Assembly: GCF_000383095.1 (NCBI RefSeq)
Contig: NZ_AORL01000021.1
Location: forward strand, 434,001-498,000
From: Sphingomonas sp. PR090111-T3T-6A
GTDB taxonomy: Bacteria; Pseudomonadota; Alphaproteobacteria; Sphingomonadales; Sphingomonadaceae
DNA: 64,000 bases
Reading direction: 5' to 3'
The notes beneath the pieces are model-generated. The model ran no database searches. It was not told the DNA's origin and saw only the letters and a program-made list of their open reading frames with translations. Position 1 is the first letter of the stretch, and each line of letters starts with the position of its first letter. Made by a program: the position numbers and the translations under genes. This document shows positions 33,447-42,472 of this stretch, one piece after another.

Positions 33447-36400
33447 ATGAACGGCATCGTCCGGATAGCCCTGGCCCGCCCGCTGACCTTCATCGTGATG
33501 TCGATTCTCATCGCCATCGTCGGCGTTCTTCAGGCGGCACGGACCCCGGTCGACATCTTCCCGAACATCGGCGTGCCCGTGATCGCGACGGCCTGGCAAT
33601 ATACCGGCCTGTCGCCGGACGACATGTCGGGCCGCATCATCACCCCGTTCGAGCGCGTGCTGACCACCACGGTCAACGACATCGATCATATCGAGAGCCA
33701 GTCGATGCAGGGCATCGGCGTGGTGAAGATCTATTTCCAGCCGGGCGCGAACATCCAGACGGCGACAGCGCAGGTGACGTCGGTTTCGCAGACCATCCTG
33801 AAACAGCTTCCGCCGGGCGTCACGCCGCCGCTGATCCTGAACTATAATGCCTCGACGGTGCCGATCCTCCAGCTCGCCGTGTCGGGCAAGGGGCTGTCGG
33901 AGCAGAAGCTGTTCGACCTGTCGCAGAACCAGATCCGCCCGGGCCTGGTGACGGTGCCGGGCGCGGCGCTGCCTTATCCCTCGGGCGGCAAGCAGCGTCA
34001 GGTGCAGGTGGATATTGATCCGGAGGCGCTCCAGTCCAAGGGACTGTCGGCGCAGGATGTCGGCAATGCGATCGCCAACCAGAACCAGATCAACCCGGCC
34101 GGCTTCGCCAAGATCGGCACCTTCCAGTACAACGTCGCGCTCAACAATGCGCCGAACTCGATCGAGGGTCTCAACGACCTGCCGGTGAAGACGGTCAACG
34201 GTGCGACCATCTATCTGCGTGACGTCGCCCACGTCCGCGACGGTTCGGCCCCGCAGCAGAATGTCGTGCACGTCGATGGCACGCGTTCGGTGCTGATGAC
34301 GATCCTCAAGAACGGCGCCACCTCGACGCTGTCGATCGTGCAGGGCGTGAAGGACAAGCTGCCTTCCATCACCGAGACGCTGCCCTCGACGCTCAAGGTT
34401 TCCCCGATCGGCGACCAGTCTGTATTCGTGCGCGCCGCCATCCAGGGCGTCATCAAGGAAGGCGCCATCGCCGCGGCGCTGACGTCGCTGATGATCCTGC
34501 TGTTTCTGGGGTCGTGGCGCTCGACCGTCATCATCGCGATCTCGATCCCGCTCGCGATCCTGTTCGCGGTGATCTTCCTCGGTGCGACGGGCAACACGCT
34601 CAACATCATGACGCTGGGCGGCCTGAGCCTCGCGGTTGGCATCCTCGTCGACGACGCGACCGTCACCATCGAGAGCATCACCTACCATCTGGAGCAGGGG
34701 AAGAGCGTCATCCGGGCCATCCTCGACGGTGCGGCGCAGATCGTGACGCCGGCCTTCGTCTCGCTGCTCTGCATCTGCATCGTGTTCGTGCCGATGTTCT
34801 TCCTGCCGGGCGTCGCCGGCTTCCTGTTCGTGCCGCTGGCGCTGGCGGTGGTGTTCGCGATGATCGGTTCGTTCATCCTGTCGCGCACGCTCGTGCCGAC
34901 GATGGCGATGTATCTGCTGAAGCCGCACATCCACGCCGAGCATCGCGAGGAGACGCGCAACCCGCTCGTCCGCTTCCAGCGCGGCTTCGAGGCGCGGTTC
35001 GAACGGCTGCGTGACGGCTATGGCGGTCTGCTCGGCCGGGCGCTCGGCGCGCGCAAGCCGTTCGCCATCGGCTTCCTCGCGATCGTCGCAGTGTCCTTCC
35101 TGCTGGTGCCGTTCCTGGGACGCAACTTCTTCCCGTCGGTCGACGCTGGGCAGATCACGCTGCATGTCCGCGCGCCCATCGGCTCGCGCATCGAGGATAC
35201 GTCGGCCAAGTTCGACGAGATCGAGCGCCGCATCCGCCAGATCATCCCCAAGGACGAGCTGGTGACGATGGTGGACAATATCGGCCTGCCGGTGTCGTCG
35301 ATCAACACGACCTACAATAATTCGGGCACCATCGGCCCGCAGGACGGCGACATCCTCATCACGCTGAGCGAGGATCACAAGCCGACCGCCGGTTATGTCA
35401 CGCGGCTGCGCGAGGAGCTGCCGCGCGCTTTCCCGGGCGTCACCTTCGGCTTCCTGCCGGCGGACATCACCAGCCAGATCCTGAACTTCGGCGCGCCGGC
35501 CCCGATCGACATCCAGATCGTCGGCAAGGACGCCAAGGCCAACATGGCCTATGCGCAGAAGATCCTGCGCCGCGTGAAGGCAATTCCCGGTGCCGCCGAC
35601 GGCCGCATCCAGCAGTCGTCCGCTTATCCGGAGCTGCGCGTCAATGTCGACCGGACCCGCATCGGTCAGTTCGGCCTGACCGAGAAGGACGTCACCACCA
35701 GCCTCGCCAACGCACTGGCGGGCACGTCGCAGACGGCGCCGGTCTATTTCGTGAACCCCGAGAACGGGGTGTCCTACACGGTCACGGCGCAGGCGCCCGA
35801 ATATCGCGTCCGCTCGTTGGAAGAACTGAGCAATATCCCGGTGACGGGCGGCAGCGCCACCCAGCCGCAGATCATTGGCGGCGTGGCCAGCTTCAGTCGC
35901 GACAACACCAACGCGGTGATCAACCACTATAACATCGTGCCGGTGATCGACATCTATGCCACGCCCGCCGGGCGCGATCTCGGCGCCGTCGCGGGTGACA
36001 TCAACAAGGTGCTGAAGGATCTGAAGAAGGAGGCGCCGAAGGGCACCACCGTCACGCTGCGCGGCCAGTATCAGACGATGAACATCGCCTTCTCGGGCCT
36101 GTTCTTCGGCCTGCTCGGCGCGATCGTGCTGATCTACCTGCTGATCGTCGTGAACTTCCAGAGTTGGCTCGATCCGTTCGTCATCATCACCGCGCTGCCC
36201 GGCGCCATCGCGGGCATCATCTGGATGCTGTTCCTGACGGGCACGACACTGTCGGTGCCGGCGCTCATCGGCGCGATCATGTGCATGGGCGTGGCGACCG
36301 CCAACTCGATCCTCGTGGTCAGCTTCGCCCGCGAGAAGCTGGAGGAGCTGGGCGACGCCACCAAGGCGGCGTTCGAGGCCGGCATGACGCGCTTCCGCCC

Positions 36401-36623
36401 CGTGCTGATGACCGCGCTCGCCATGGTGATCGGCATGCTGCCCATGGCGCTCGGCCTCGGCGAGGGCGGTGAGCAGAATGCGCCGCTGGGCCGCGCCGTG
36501 ATCGGCGGTCTCCTCGTTGCCACTTTCGCCACGCTGATGTTCGTGCCCGTCATCTTCAGCGTCGCCCATCGCAAGGGCCGGCCTGTATCGTCCGCCGCCC
36601 GACTGGAGGAAATCCATGCATGA
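33447..36623 (+). CDS. RND efflux permease (HAE1/AcrB-like)
   Basis: RND permeases pump drugs, solvents or biocides across the outer membrane with proton energy. The 1058-residue product has the twelve-helix architecture and two large periplasmic loops. It starts with LARPLTFIVMSILIAIVGVL. A central transmembrane helix carries LAVGILVDDATVTIE with the paired aspartates of the proton relay. The second half includes FFPSVDAGQITLHVRAPIGS and GVATANSILVVSFAREKLEE. It is first in the operon, with the adaptor and channel following, and its 3' end overlaps the adaptor gene by eight bases. Drug range cannot be read from sequence. Confidence 0.93.
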   Translation: MNGIVRIALARPLTFIVMSILIAIVGVLQAARTPVDIFPNIGVPVIATAWQYTGLSPDDMSGRIITPFERVLTTTVNDIDHIESQSMQGIGVVKIYFQPGANIQTATAQVTSVSQTILKQLPPGVTPPLILNYNASTVPILQLAVSGKGLSEQKLFDLSQNQIRPGLVTVPGAALPYPSGGKQRQVQVDIDPEALQSKGLSAQDVGNAIANQNQINPAGFAKIGTFQYNVALNNAPNSIEGLNDLPVKTVNGATIYLRDVAHVRDGSAPQQNVVHVDGTRSVLMTILKNGATSTLSIVQGVKDKLPSITETLPSTLKVSPIGDQSVFVRAAIQGVIKEGAIAAALTSLMILLFLGSWRSTVIIAISIPLAILFAVIFLGATGNTLNIMTLGGLSLAVGILVDDATVTIESITYHLEQGKSVIRAILDGAAQIVTPAFVSLLCICIVFVPMFFLPGVAGFLFVPLALAVVFAMIGSFILSRTLVPTMAMYLLKPHIHAEHREETRNPLVRFQRGFEARFERLRDGYGGLLGRALGARKPFAIGFLAIVAVSFLLVPFLGRNFFPSVDAGQITLHVRAPIGSRIEDTSAKFDEIERRIRQIIPKDELVTMVDNIGLPVSSINTTYNNSGTIGPQDGDILITLSEDHKPTAGYVTRLREELPRAFPGVTFGFLPADITSQILNFGAPAPIDIQIVGKDAKANMAYAQKILRRVKAIPGAADGRIQQSSAYPELRVNVDRTRIGQFGLTEKDVTTSLANALAGTSQTAPVYFVNPENGVSYTVTAQAPEYRVRSLEELSNIPVTGGSATQPQIIGGVASFSRDNTNAVINHYNIVPVIDIYATPAGRDLGAVAGDINKVLKDLKKEAPKGTTVTLRGQYQTMNIAFSGLFFGLLGAIVLIYLLIVVNFQSWLDPFVIITALPGAIAGIIWMLFLTGTTLSVPALIGAIMCMGVATANSILVVSFAREKLEELGDATKAAFEAGMTRFRPVLMTALAMVIGMLPMALGLGEGGEQNAPLGRAVIGGLLVATFATLMFVPVIFSVAHRKGRPVSSAARLEEIHA

Positions 36624-37797
36624 CACCTCGTCCGTGCGGAGCGCGCCGCCGGAGGATTCGCGTTCGCTGAAGCGCGTGGGCGTCGCGGTCGCCGTCGTGG
36701 CGATCGCCGCGGTCGCGTGGGGCATCCACGCCCGCCATCATTCCGACGCGGAGCTGGCGGACTGGACCAAGGCCCAGTCGGTGCCGACCGTCGCGGTGGT
36801 GAAGCCTCAGTCCGAGGATGGAACGGGCGCGCTCGTGCTGCCGGGTAATGTGCAGGCGCTGAACAGCGCGCCGATCTATGCGCGGACCAACGGCTATGTC
36901 CGTAAGTGGTTCGTGGATATCGGCACGGCGGTGAAGCCCGGCCAGCTTCTGGCCTTGATCGACGCGCCGGAAGTGGATCAGCAGCTCGCCCAGGCGCGTG
37001 CCGATCTCCAGACGGCCCACGCCAACGAGGCGCTCGCGCGGACAACGGCCACCCGCTGGTCGACGCTGCTGGGCAAGGATGCTGTCTCCAAGCAGGAAGC
37101 CGACGAGAAGGAAGGCGATCTCGCGGCGAAGGCCGCACTCTCCAACGCGCAGATGGCGAATGTTCGCCGGCTGGTGGCGTTGCAGGGCTTCACGCGGATC
37201 GAGGCGCCGTTCGCCGGCGTCATCACCAGCCGCTCCACCCAGATCGGTCAGCTCGTGACGGCGGGCACGGCTGCGTCGCAGCCGCTTTTCACCGTCTCGG
37301 ACGTGAGCCGCGTGCGGATCTATGTGCGCGTGCCGCAATCATCCTCCGGCCAGATCAGGCCGGGTCTCCATGTCACGTTGACGCTGCCGGAATTTCCCGG
37401 CCGCAACTTCGACGCGGTGCTGACGCGCACGGCAGAAGCCGTGGACCAGCAGTCCGGCACGGAGCTTGTCGAGCTTCAGGCCGCGAACCCGGACGGCGCG
37501 TTGAAGCCGGGCGCCTATGCGCAGGTCCGCTTCCCCATTTCGGGGACCGCGAATGCGGTTACGCTTCCGGCCAGCGCAGTGATCTATCGCAGTGACGGCA
37601 CGCTTGCGGCGGTGGTGGATGCGCAGGGCCGCGTGAAACTGCATCCGGTCCGGATCGGGCGGGATTCGGGTGACAAGCTGGAAATCGTCTCGGGTCTGTC
37701 GGCTGCCGATCAGGTGATCGACAGCCCGCCGGACGCGATCCAGAACGGCGACCAGGTTCAGATCGCGAAGGATACATCCGCCGATGCGAAGCACTGA
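36616..37797 (+). CDS. RND membrane fusion (adaptor) protein
   Basis: The adaptor links the RND permease to the outer-membrane channel. The 393-residue product has a soluble N-terminal 20 residues, one membrane segment (VGVAVAVVAIAAVAWGIHA) and the lipoyl/hairpin domain (YARTNGYVRKWFVDIGTAVK, PGQLLALIDAPEVDQQLAQA). A coiled-coil hairpin follows, then the second lipoyl half (FTRIEAPFAGVITSRSTQIG) and the beta-barrel domain. Proportions are normal for HlyD/AcrA-type proteins. It overlaps both neighbours by 8 and 14 bases, showing translational coupling. Confidence 0.93.
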   Translation: MHDTSSVRSAPPEDSRSLKRVGVAVAVVAIAAVAWGIHARHHSDAELADWTKAQSVPTVAVVKPQSEDGTGALVLPGNVQALNSAPIYARTNGYVRKWFVDIGTAVKPGQLLALIDAPEVDQQLAQARADLQTAHANEALARTTATRWSTLLGKDAVSKQEADEKEGDLAAKAALSNAQMANVRRLVALQGFTRIEAPFAGVITSRSTQIGQLVTAGTAASQPLFTVSDVSRVRIYVRVPQSSSGQIRPGLHVTLTLPEFPGRNFDAVLTRTAEAVDQQSGTELVELQAANPDGALKPGAYAQVRFPISGTANAVTLPASAVIYRSDGTLAAVVDAQGRVKLHPVRIGRDSGDKLEIVSGLSAADQVIDSPPDAIQNGDQVQIAKDTSADAKH

Positions 37798-39196
37798 GCG
37801 GGCGGTTTCCGCCTTCGCGCTGGCCGCGCTGCTGTCGGGTTGCTCGCTGGCGCCCGATTATCATCGGCCGGCCGTCGCGACGCCGGCCGCCTACAAGGAG
37901 GTGCCCGAGGGCTGGTCGGTCGCCGCTCCCGCAGCGGACGCCCCTCGCGCGGCCTGGTGGGATGTCTTCGGCGATCCCGTCTTGACGGGACTGGAGAACC
38001 GCATCGAGGCTGGCAGCCCGTCGCTCGCGGCGGCCGTCGCGCGTTACGACGAGGCGAGGGGGGCTCTGCATGAAGCACGAGCCGATCTCTTCCCGGAAAT
38101 CGGCGTGGGCGGTAGTGCAGCGCGGGATCGCGTTTCCGCCAATCGTCCTTTGTCCCCGAACGGGCAGGCCGGAACCTATAACGACTATAAGGCCGGCGCT
38201 TCCATGATCTGGGAGATCGACCTGTTCGGACGCATCCGGAACTCGATCAAGGCCAGCCACGCCGAAGCGCAGGCGAGCGCCGCGGATGTGGCCGGCGTGC
38301 GGCTGGGTTTGCAGACCAGCCTCGCCACCGCCTATTTCCAGATGCGCGGGCTCGATGCGCGCGAAGGTCTGCTCCGGCAGACGGTCGAGGCCTATCAGCG
38401 GGCCTATGACCTGACGAATGCCCGCCATGAGGGCGGTGCTGCCTCCGGGCTCGACACCAACAGGGCCCGTACCCAGCTCGCGTCGGCAAAGGCCGAGCTG
38501 TTCGAGGTCCACGCACAGCGGGCGGCGTTTGAGCATGCCATCGCGGTGCTCGTCGGCGAGCCCGCGTCCAGCTTCACGGTCGCGCCCGATCCGGCGCTGG
38601 GCACGGCGCCGACCTTCCCGACGGGCACGCCGTCCACGCTGCTCCAGCGTCGGCCGGATATCGATGCGGCTGAGCGTCGCGTGGCGGCCGCCAATTCCCG
38701 CATCGGCGTGGCCCGCGCTGCGTTCTTCCCGACCCTGACGCTGGGCGGCGGCGGCGGCTGGGAAACCACCGGCCCCAATCTGCTCAGCACCGCCAGCAGC
38801 TTCTGGGCGCTGGGGCCCGCCTCGGCCGCGCTGACGGTGTTCGACGGCGGCGCCCGTGCCGCCCGCGTGCGGATCTCGAGGGCGGAATTCCGGGAGGCGT
38901 CCGCGAACTACAAGCAGACGGTACTCAACGCCTTCCGCGAGGTGGAGGACGATATCGCCCGTGACCGCGATCTCCGTCTGGAGGAACGCGAGCAGGCCGA
39001 AGCCGTCGCTGCTGCCGAGCGGACCCGTGATCTGGCGCTCACCCGCTATCGGGACGGCGCATCGGATTATCTGGAAGTCGTGACGGCGCAGACGGCGGCG
39101 CTGGACGCCGAGCGAGCGCTGCTTGATCTCCATACCCGCCAGTTGACGACGTCGGTCGACAGCGTGCGGGCCTTGGGAGGTTCGATCACCGGCTGA
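37784..39196 (+). CDS. Outer-membrane efflux lipoprotein, NodT/TolC type
   Basis: The 470-residue product has a lipobox (LAALLSGCSLAPDY, cysteine near residue 20) followed by two repeated TolC-like units. Key segments are the APDYHRPAVATPAAYKEVPE opening, LQTSLATAYFQMRGLDAREG and ALTVFDGGARAARVRISRAE, with a similar helical barrel in each half. It completes the RND pump as the outer-membrane channel. It starts 14 bases before the adaptor gene ends. The operon order permease-adaptor-channel differs from the more usual adaptor-permease-channel order. Confidence 0.92.
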   Translation: MRSTERAVSAFALAALLSGCSLAPDYHRPAVATPAAYKEVPEGWSVAAPAADAPRAAWWDVFGDPVLTGLENRIEAGSPSLAAAVARYDEARGALHEARADLFPEIGVGGSAARDRVSANRPLSPNGQAGTYNDYKAGASMIWEIDLFGRIRNSIKASHAEAQASAADVAGVRLGLQTSLATAYFQMRGLDAREGLLRQTVEAYQRAYDLTNARHEGGAASGLDTNRARTQLASAKAELFEVHAQRAAFEHAIAVLVGEPASSFTVAPDPALGTAPTFPTGTPSTLLQRRPDIDAAERRVAAANSRIGVARAAFFPTLTLGGGGGWETTGPNLLSTASSFWALGPASAALTVFDGGARAARVRISRAEFREASANYKQTVLNAFREVEDDIARDRDLRLEEREQAEAVAAAERTRDLALTRYRDGASDYLEVVTAQTAALDAERALLDLHTRQLTTSVDSVRALGGSITG

Positions 39197-39273
39197 ACGA
39201 CGTTCCGGTTTCCCGAGCCGGTTTGGCATGATATTCCTCGGCCCTGCCCACGGATTTCGGAAAAGGTGCCGTT

Positions 39274-40278
39274 TTGGACGGAGATGATCGCGGCACCGGC
39301 CTTCAGAAGACCGCGCGCGAGCCCGGTCTGGTATGGTGCTATCGATGCGACGAGAAGGGGGAGAGCGTGCTCGACGCCGCTCTCCCGCCTCCGGATATGT
39401 CTTTCCGCTGGATACACCTCAACCTCTCCGACCAGCGTAGCCTGCGCTGGCTGGAGGAGCGCCAGGAATTCGGGCCTTCGATCCATGCGCTGATGCTGAC
39501 GCGCGACAGCCATCAGCGTTGCGTGGTCGAAGGCGATGTGGTGGGGCTGCTGCTGCATGATTTCGAGCGAGGCTTCGATCCATCGAGCGTCGGCCGGATC
39601 GGGAGCCTGCATGTCGCGCTAAGCGGCGGGCTTCTCGTGACCGGACGCTATCGTCCTCTCCATAGCGCCGATCTCTTCCGCGCGCGGCTGGAGGAGGGGG
39701 AGGCTGCGGAGGATGCCGAAACCGCGCTCGGCGTCCTGCTCGGAACGCTCACCGACAGCATGGGCTCACTCGTTCTCGATCTCACGACCGAACTGCTGGA
39801 CGCGGAAGAAAACCTCCTCGTGGATGATCTCGCGCCCGATACGCGGCGCCTGATCGCGGCTCGCCGGCGGGGTGCACAGCTACATCGAATGATCGGCGGG
39901 ATGCGTGCGACGCTTCAACGGCTTGAGCGCCAGCCCGGTCTCCCACCCGAATTGGTGCCGGTCGCGCAGCGTTTCCAGCCGCGCCTCTCGGCGCTCGATA
40001 CGGACATCGTCGCCGCGCAGAACCAGCTCAAGCTGCTCCGTGATGAACTCGATCTTCAGGCGGCGCAGCGGATCAATTCGAACATCTACCTGCTCTCGAT
40101 CCTGACCGCATTGATGATGCCCGCCACGCTGGTGACGGGTTTCTTCGGCATGAACACCAGCGACCTGCCGTTCGCGCAGGGCCAGCATGGCACGCTGATG
40201 GCCACGGTCGTGGCGCTCGTCTCGGCGGGTGGGTCCTACTGGCTTCTGAAGCTGATGGGCCTCGTCAGACGACAATAG
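39274..40278 (+). CDS. CorA/ZntB-type divalent cation transporter
   Basis: CorA-family channels move Mg, Co or Zn ions across the inner membrane as pentamers. The 334-residue product has a large soluble N-terminal domain, a long stalk helix (around SALDTDIVAAQNQLKLLRDE) and two C-terminal membrane helices. The signature GMN is present in TGFFGMNTSDLPF between them. Sequence style (FRWIHLNLSDQRSLRWLEER) is closer to the ZntB branch. The start is a TTG at 39274 with AAAAGG upstream; no ATG fits better. Directly precedes the convergent ppk2. Confidence 0.85.
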   Translation: MDGDDRGTGLQKTAREPGLVWCYRCDEKGESVLDAALPPPDMSFRWIHLNLSDQRSLRWLEERQEFGPSIHALMLTRDSHQRCVVEGDVVGLLLHDFERGFDPSSVGRIGSLHVALSGGLLVTGRYRPLHSADLFRARLEEGEAAEDAETALGVLLGTLTDSMGSLVLDLTTELLDAEENLLVDDLAPDTRRLIAARRRGAQLHRMIGGMRATLQRLERQPGLPPELVPVAQRFQPRLSALDTDIVAAQNQLKLLRDELDLQAAQRINSNIYLLSILTALMMPATLVTGFFGMNTSDLPFAQGQHGTLMATVVALVSAGGSYWLLKLMGLVRRQ

Positions 40279-40289
40279 GCCGCTGGTAC

Positions 40290-41195
40290 TCAGTAGAGTT
40301 CGGGGACGTACATCTCACGCGGAACGGGGTGGCGCTCATAATCCTCATGCCGCACGCGATCGGGCAGCACGACGGGCGCACGCTCGATCTCGTCGTAAGG
40401 GATCTGCGTGAGGATATGGCTGATGCAGTTGAGCCGGGCGCGCTTCTTGTCCACCGCTTCGACGACCCACCACGGCGCTTCCGCGATGTGCGAGCGTTCC
40501 AGCATCTCTTCCTTGGCGCGGGTATAATCTTCCCAGCGGCGGCGGGATTCCACATCCATCGGCGACAGCTTCCACTGCTTCAGCGGATCGTGAATGCGCA
40601 TGGAGAAGCGGAACTGCTGCTCGTCGTCGGTGATCGAGAACCAGTATTTGAGCAGGATGATCCCCGAGCGGATCAGCATCCGCTCGAACTCGGGCACGGA
40701 GCGGAAGAACTCCTCCACCTCGTCGTCCGTGCAGAAGCCCATGACGCGCTCGACGCCGGCGCGGTTGTACCAGCTCCGGTCGAACAGGACGATCTCGCCC
40801 GCGGCCGGCAGGTGCGCGGCATAGCGCTGGAAATACCACTGGGTCCGCTCGCGCTCGTTCGGCGCGGGGAGGGCGGCCACGCGGCAGACGCGCGGGTTGA
40901 GCCGCTGGGTGATGCGCTTGATGACGCCGCCCTTGCCGGCCGAGTCTCGCCCCTCGAACAGGATGACGACCTTCAGGCCCTTGTTCTGCACCCAGTCCTG
41001 AAGGCGGACCAGCTCGTGCTGGAGCTTGAAGAGCGAGCGGAAATAGATGCCGCGATCGAGCGTCTGCTCCCTGTCCGGCGCGTCGATCAGCAGGCTTTCG
41101 AGCCTGCTCTCATCAAGCTCCATCTCCAGCTCTTCGTCGAAGCTGTCGGCCAGCTCTTCGCGGATGCGGTCGAGGTCGGACGGATAGTTGGTCAT
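40290..41195 (-). CDS. ppk2: Polyphosphate kinase 2
   Basis: PPK2 enzymes transfer phosphate between polyphosphate and nucleotides, mostly making GTP or ATP from polyphosphate. The 301-residue product has the PPK2 core: Walker A GRDSAGKGGVIKRITQRL, lid region with NPRVCRVAALPAPNERERTQ, Walker B in IVLFDRSWYNRAGVERVMGF, then IILLKYWFSITDDEQQFRF. It matches the class I one-domain form. The acidic N-terminal 50 residues are variable in the family. It may help phosphate reserve use during stress; the neighbours give no further clue. Confidence 0.94.
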   Translation of the reverse strand: MTNYPSDLDRIREELADSFDEELEMELDESRLESLLIDAPDREQTLDRGIYFRSLFKLQHELVRLQDWVQNKGLKVVILFEGRDSAGKGGVIKRITQRLNPRVCRVAALPAPNERERTQWYFQRYAAHLPAAGEIVLFDRSWYNRAGVERVMGFCTDDEVEEFFRSVPEFERMLIRSGIILLKYWFSITDDEQQFRFSMRIHDPLKQWKLSPMDVESRRRWEDYTRAKEEMLERSHIAEAPWWVVEAVDKKRARLNCISHILTQIPYDEIERAPVVLPDRVRHEDYERHPVPREMYVPELY

Positions 41196-41287
41196 GTGGC
41201 GATCGCTAGCGCGGGATGATGTCCCCCCGATGACAGCAGGCTCATCGCGCTTCCCCTTCGGCGCCAGATATGGAATGGGCGCTCCCC

Positions 41288-42472
41288 ATGACGAGCCCGG
41301 CCGAACCCTTCGACGCCATCATCCTCGGCGCCGGTGGGGCGGGGCTGATGTGTGCCGCCGTCGCCGGGCAGCGCGGGCGGCGCGTGCTGGTGATCGATCA
41401 TGCGGACGAGCCGGGGCGGAAGATCCTGATCTCCGGCGGCGGCCGCTGCAACTTCACCAATACTCACACGGCGCCGGACCGGTACCTGTCCGCGAACCCG
41501 CACTTCGCCAAGTCCGCGCTGGGGCGCTATCGGCCGGAACAGTTCATCGCGATGGTGGAGCGACACGGCATCGCTTGGCACGAGAAGACGCTCGGCCAGC
41601 TCTTCTGCGACGGATCGGCGCGGCAGATCGTGGCGATGCTGCTCGACGAATGTGCGCAGGGTGACGTCACGATCCACTGCGGACAGGAGGTTCGGGCGAT
41701 CGATCATGCGGATGGCCGGTTCACGGTCTCCTGTGACGGGCGGCGAGCCTCGGCGCCTGCGCTCGTGATCGCGACGGGCGGCCCGTCGATCCCCAAAATG
41801 GGCGCGACGGGTTTCGCCTATGACATCGCCCGCCGGTTCGGAATGAAGGTCGTGGAGCCTCGGCCGGCGCTCGTGCCGCTCACCCTCGGCGGCGAGGAGG
41901 CCCTGTTCCGCTCGCTCTCGGGCGTGGCGACGGAGGTCGTGGCAAAGAGCGGGAAAACCTCCTTCCGCGAGGCCGCGCTACTGACCCATCGTGGGCTGTC
42001 AGGCCCCGCGATCCTCCAGATCTCGTCCTATTGGCGACATGGCGAGAGCATCGGGCTCGATTTCCTTCCGGATCAGGCGAGCGGCTGGCTGCGCGAGGCC
42101 AAGCGGGCAAGGCCAAGGGCGTCGGTCCGTTCCCTAATGGCAACAATGCTCCCGGACAGGCTCGCGGAGGCACTGGCCGAGCGTCTCGGCCTTGCGGGCG
42201 ATCTGGCCAACCTGCCGGACCGCATGCTCGAAACGGCAGAACGCCGGCTGAGCGACTGGCGCTTCATGCCCAACGGAACGGAAGGCTTTGCCAAGGCGGA
42301 GGTAACGGTCGGCGGCATCTCCACTGCCAGCCTGTCCTCCCAGACCATGGAGGCGCGGACGGTCCCCGGCCTCTATGCCATCGGCGAGGCCGTGGACGTC
42401 ACCGGCTGGCTCGGCGGTTATAACTTCCAATGGGCGTGGGCGAGCGGCCATGCCGCGGGGCAGGCGCTCTAG
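41288..42472 (+). CDS. HI0933/BaiN-family flavoprotein
   Basis: HI0933 family proteins are two-dinucleotide-binding flavoproteins of uncertain reaction. The 394-residue product from ATG 41288 begins with the FAD-binding AIILGAGGAGLMCAAVAGQR. It shows the highly conserved DEPGRKILISGGGRCNFTN. A later segment ALVIATGGPSIPKMGATGFA is followed by the second domain and the C-terminal GLYAIGEAVDVTGWLGGYNF and QWAWASGHAAGQAL. An ATG 18 bases upstream is possible. BaiN of gut bacteria in the same family acts in bile acid dehydroxylation, but that does not transfer to this organism. Confidence 0.85.
   Translation: MTSPAEPFDAIILGAGGAGLMCAAVAGQRGRRVLVIDHADEPGRKILISGGGRCNFTNTHTAPDRYLSANPHFAKSALGRYRPEQFIAMVERHGIAWHEKTLGQLFCDGSARQIVAMLLDECAQGDVTIHCGQEVRAIDHADGRFTVSCDGRRASAPALVIATGGPSIPKMGATGFAYDIARRFGMKVVEPRPALVPLTLGGEEALFRSLSGVATEVVAKSGKTSFREAALLTHRGLSGPAILQISSYWRHGESIGLDFLPDQASGWLREAKRARPRASVRSLMATMLPDRLAEALAERLGLAGDLANLPDRMLETAERRLSDWRFMPNGTEGFAKAEVTVGGISTASLSSQTMEARTVPGLYAIGEAVDVTGWLGGYNFQWAWASGHAAGQAL

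Noticed and set aside
33333-36725. 1130-codon open frame on the minus strand
   Set aside because: It is exactly antisense to the RND permease, has Arg/His/Asp-rich shadow composition, no signal or domain, and no ribosome site. High GC makes such frames common.
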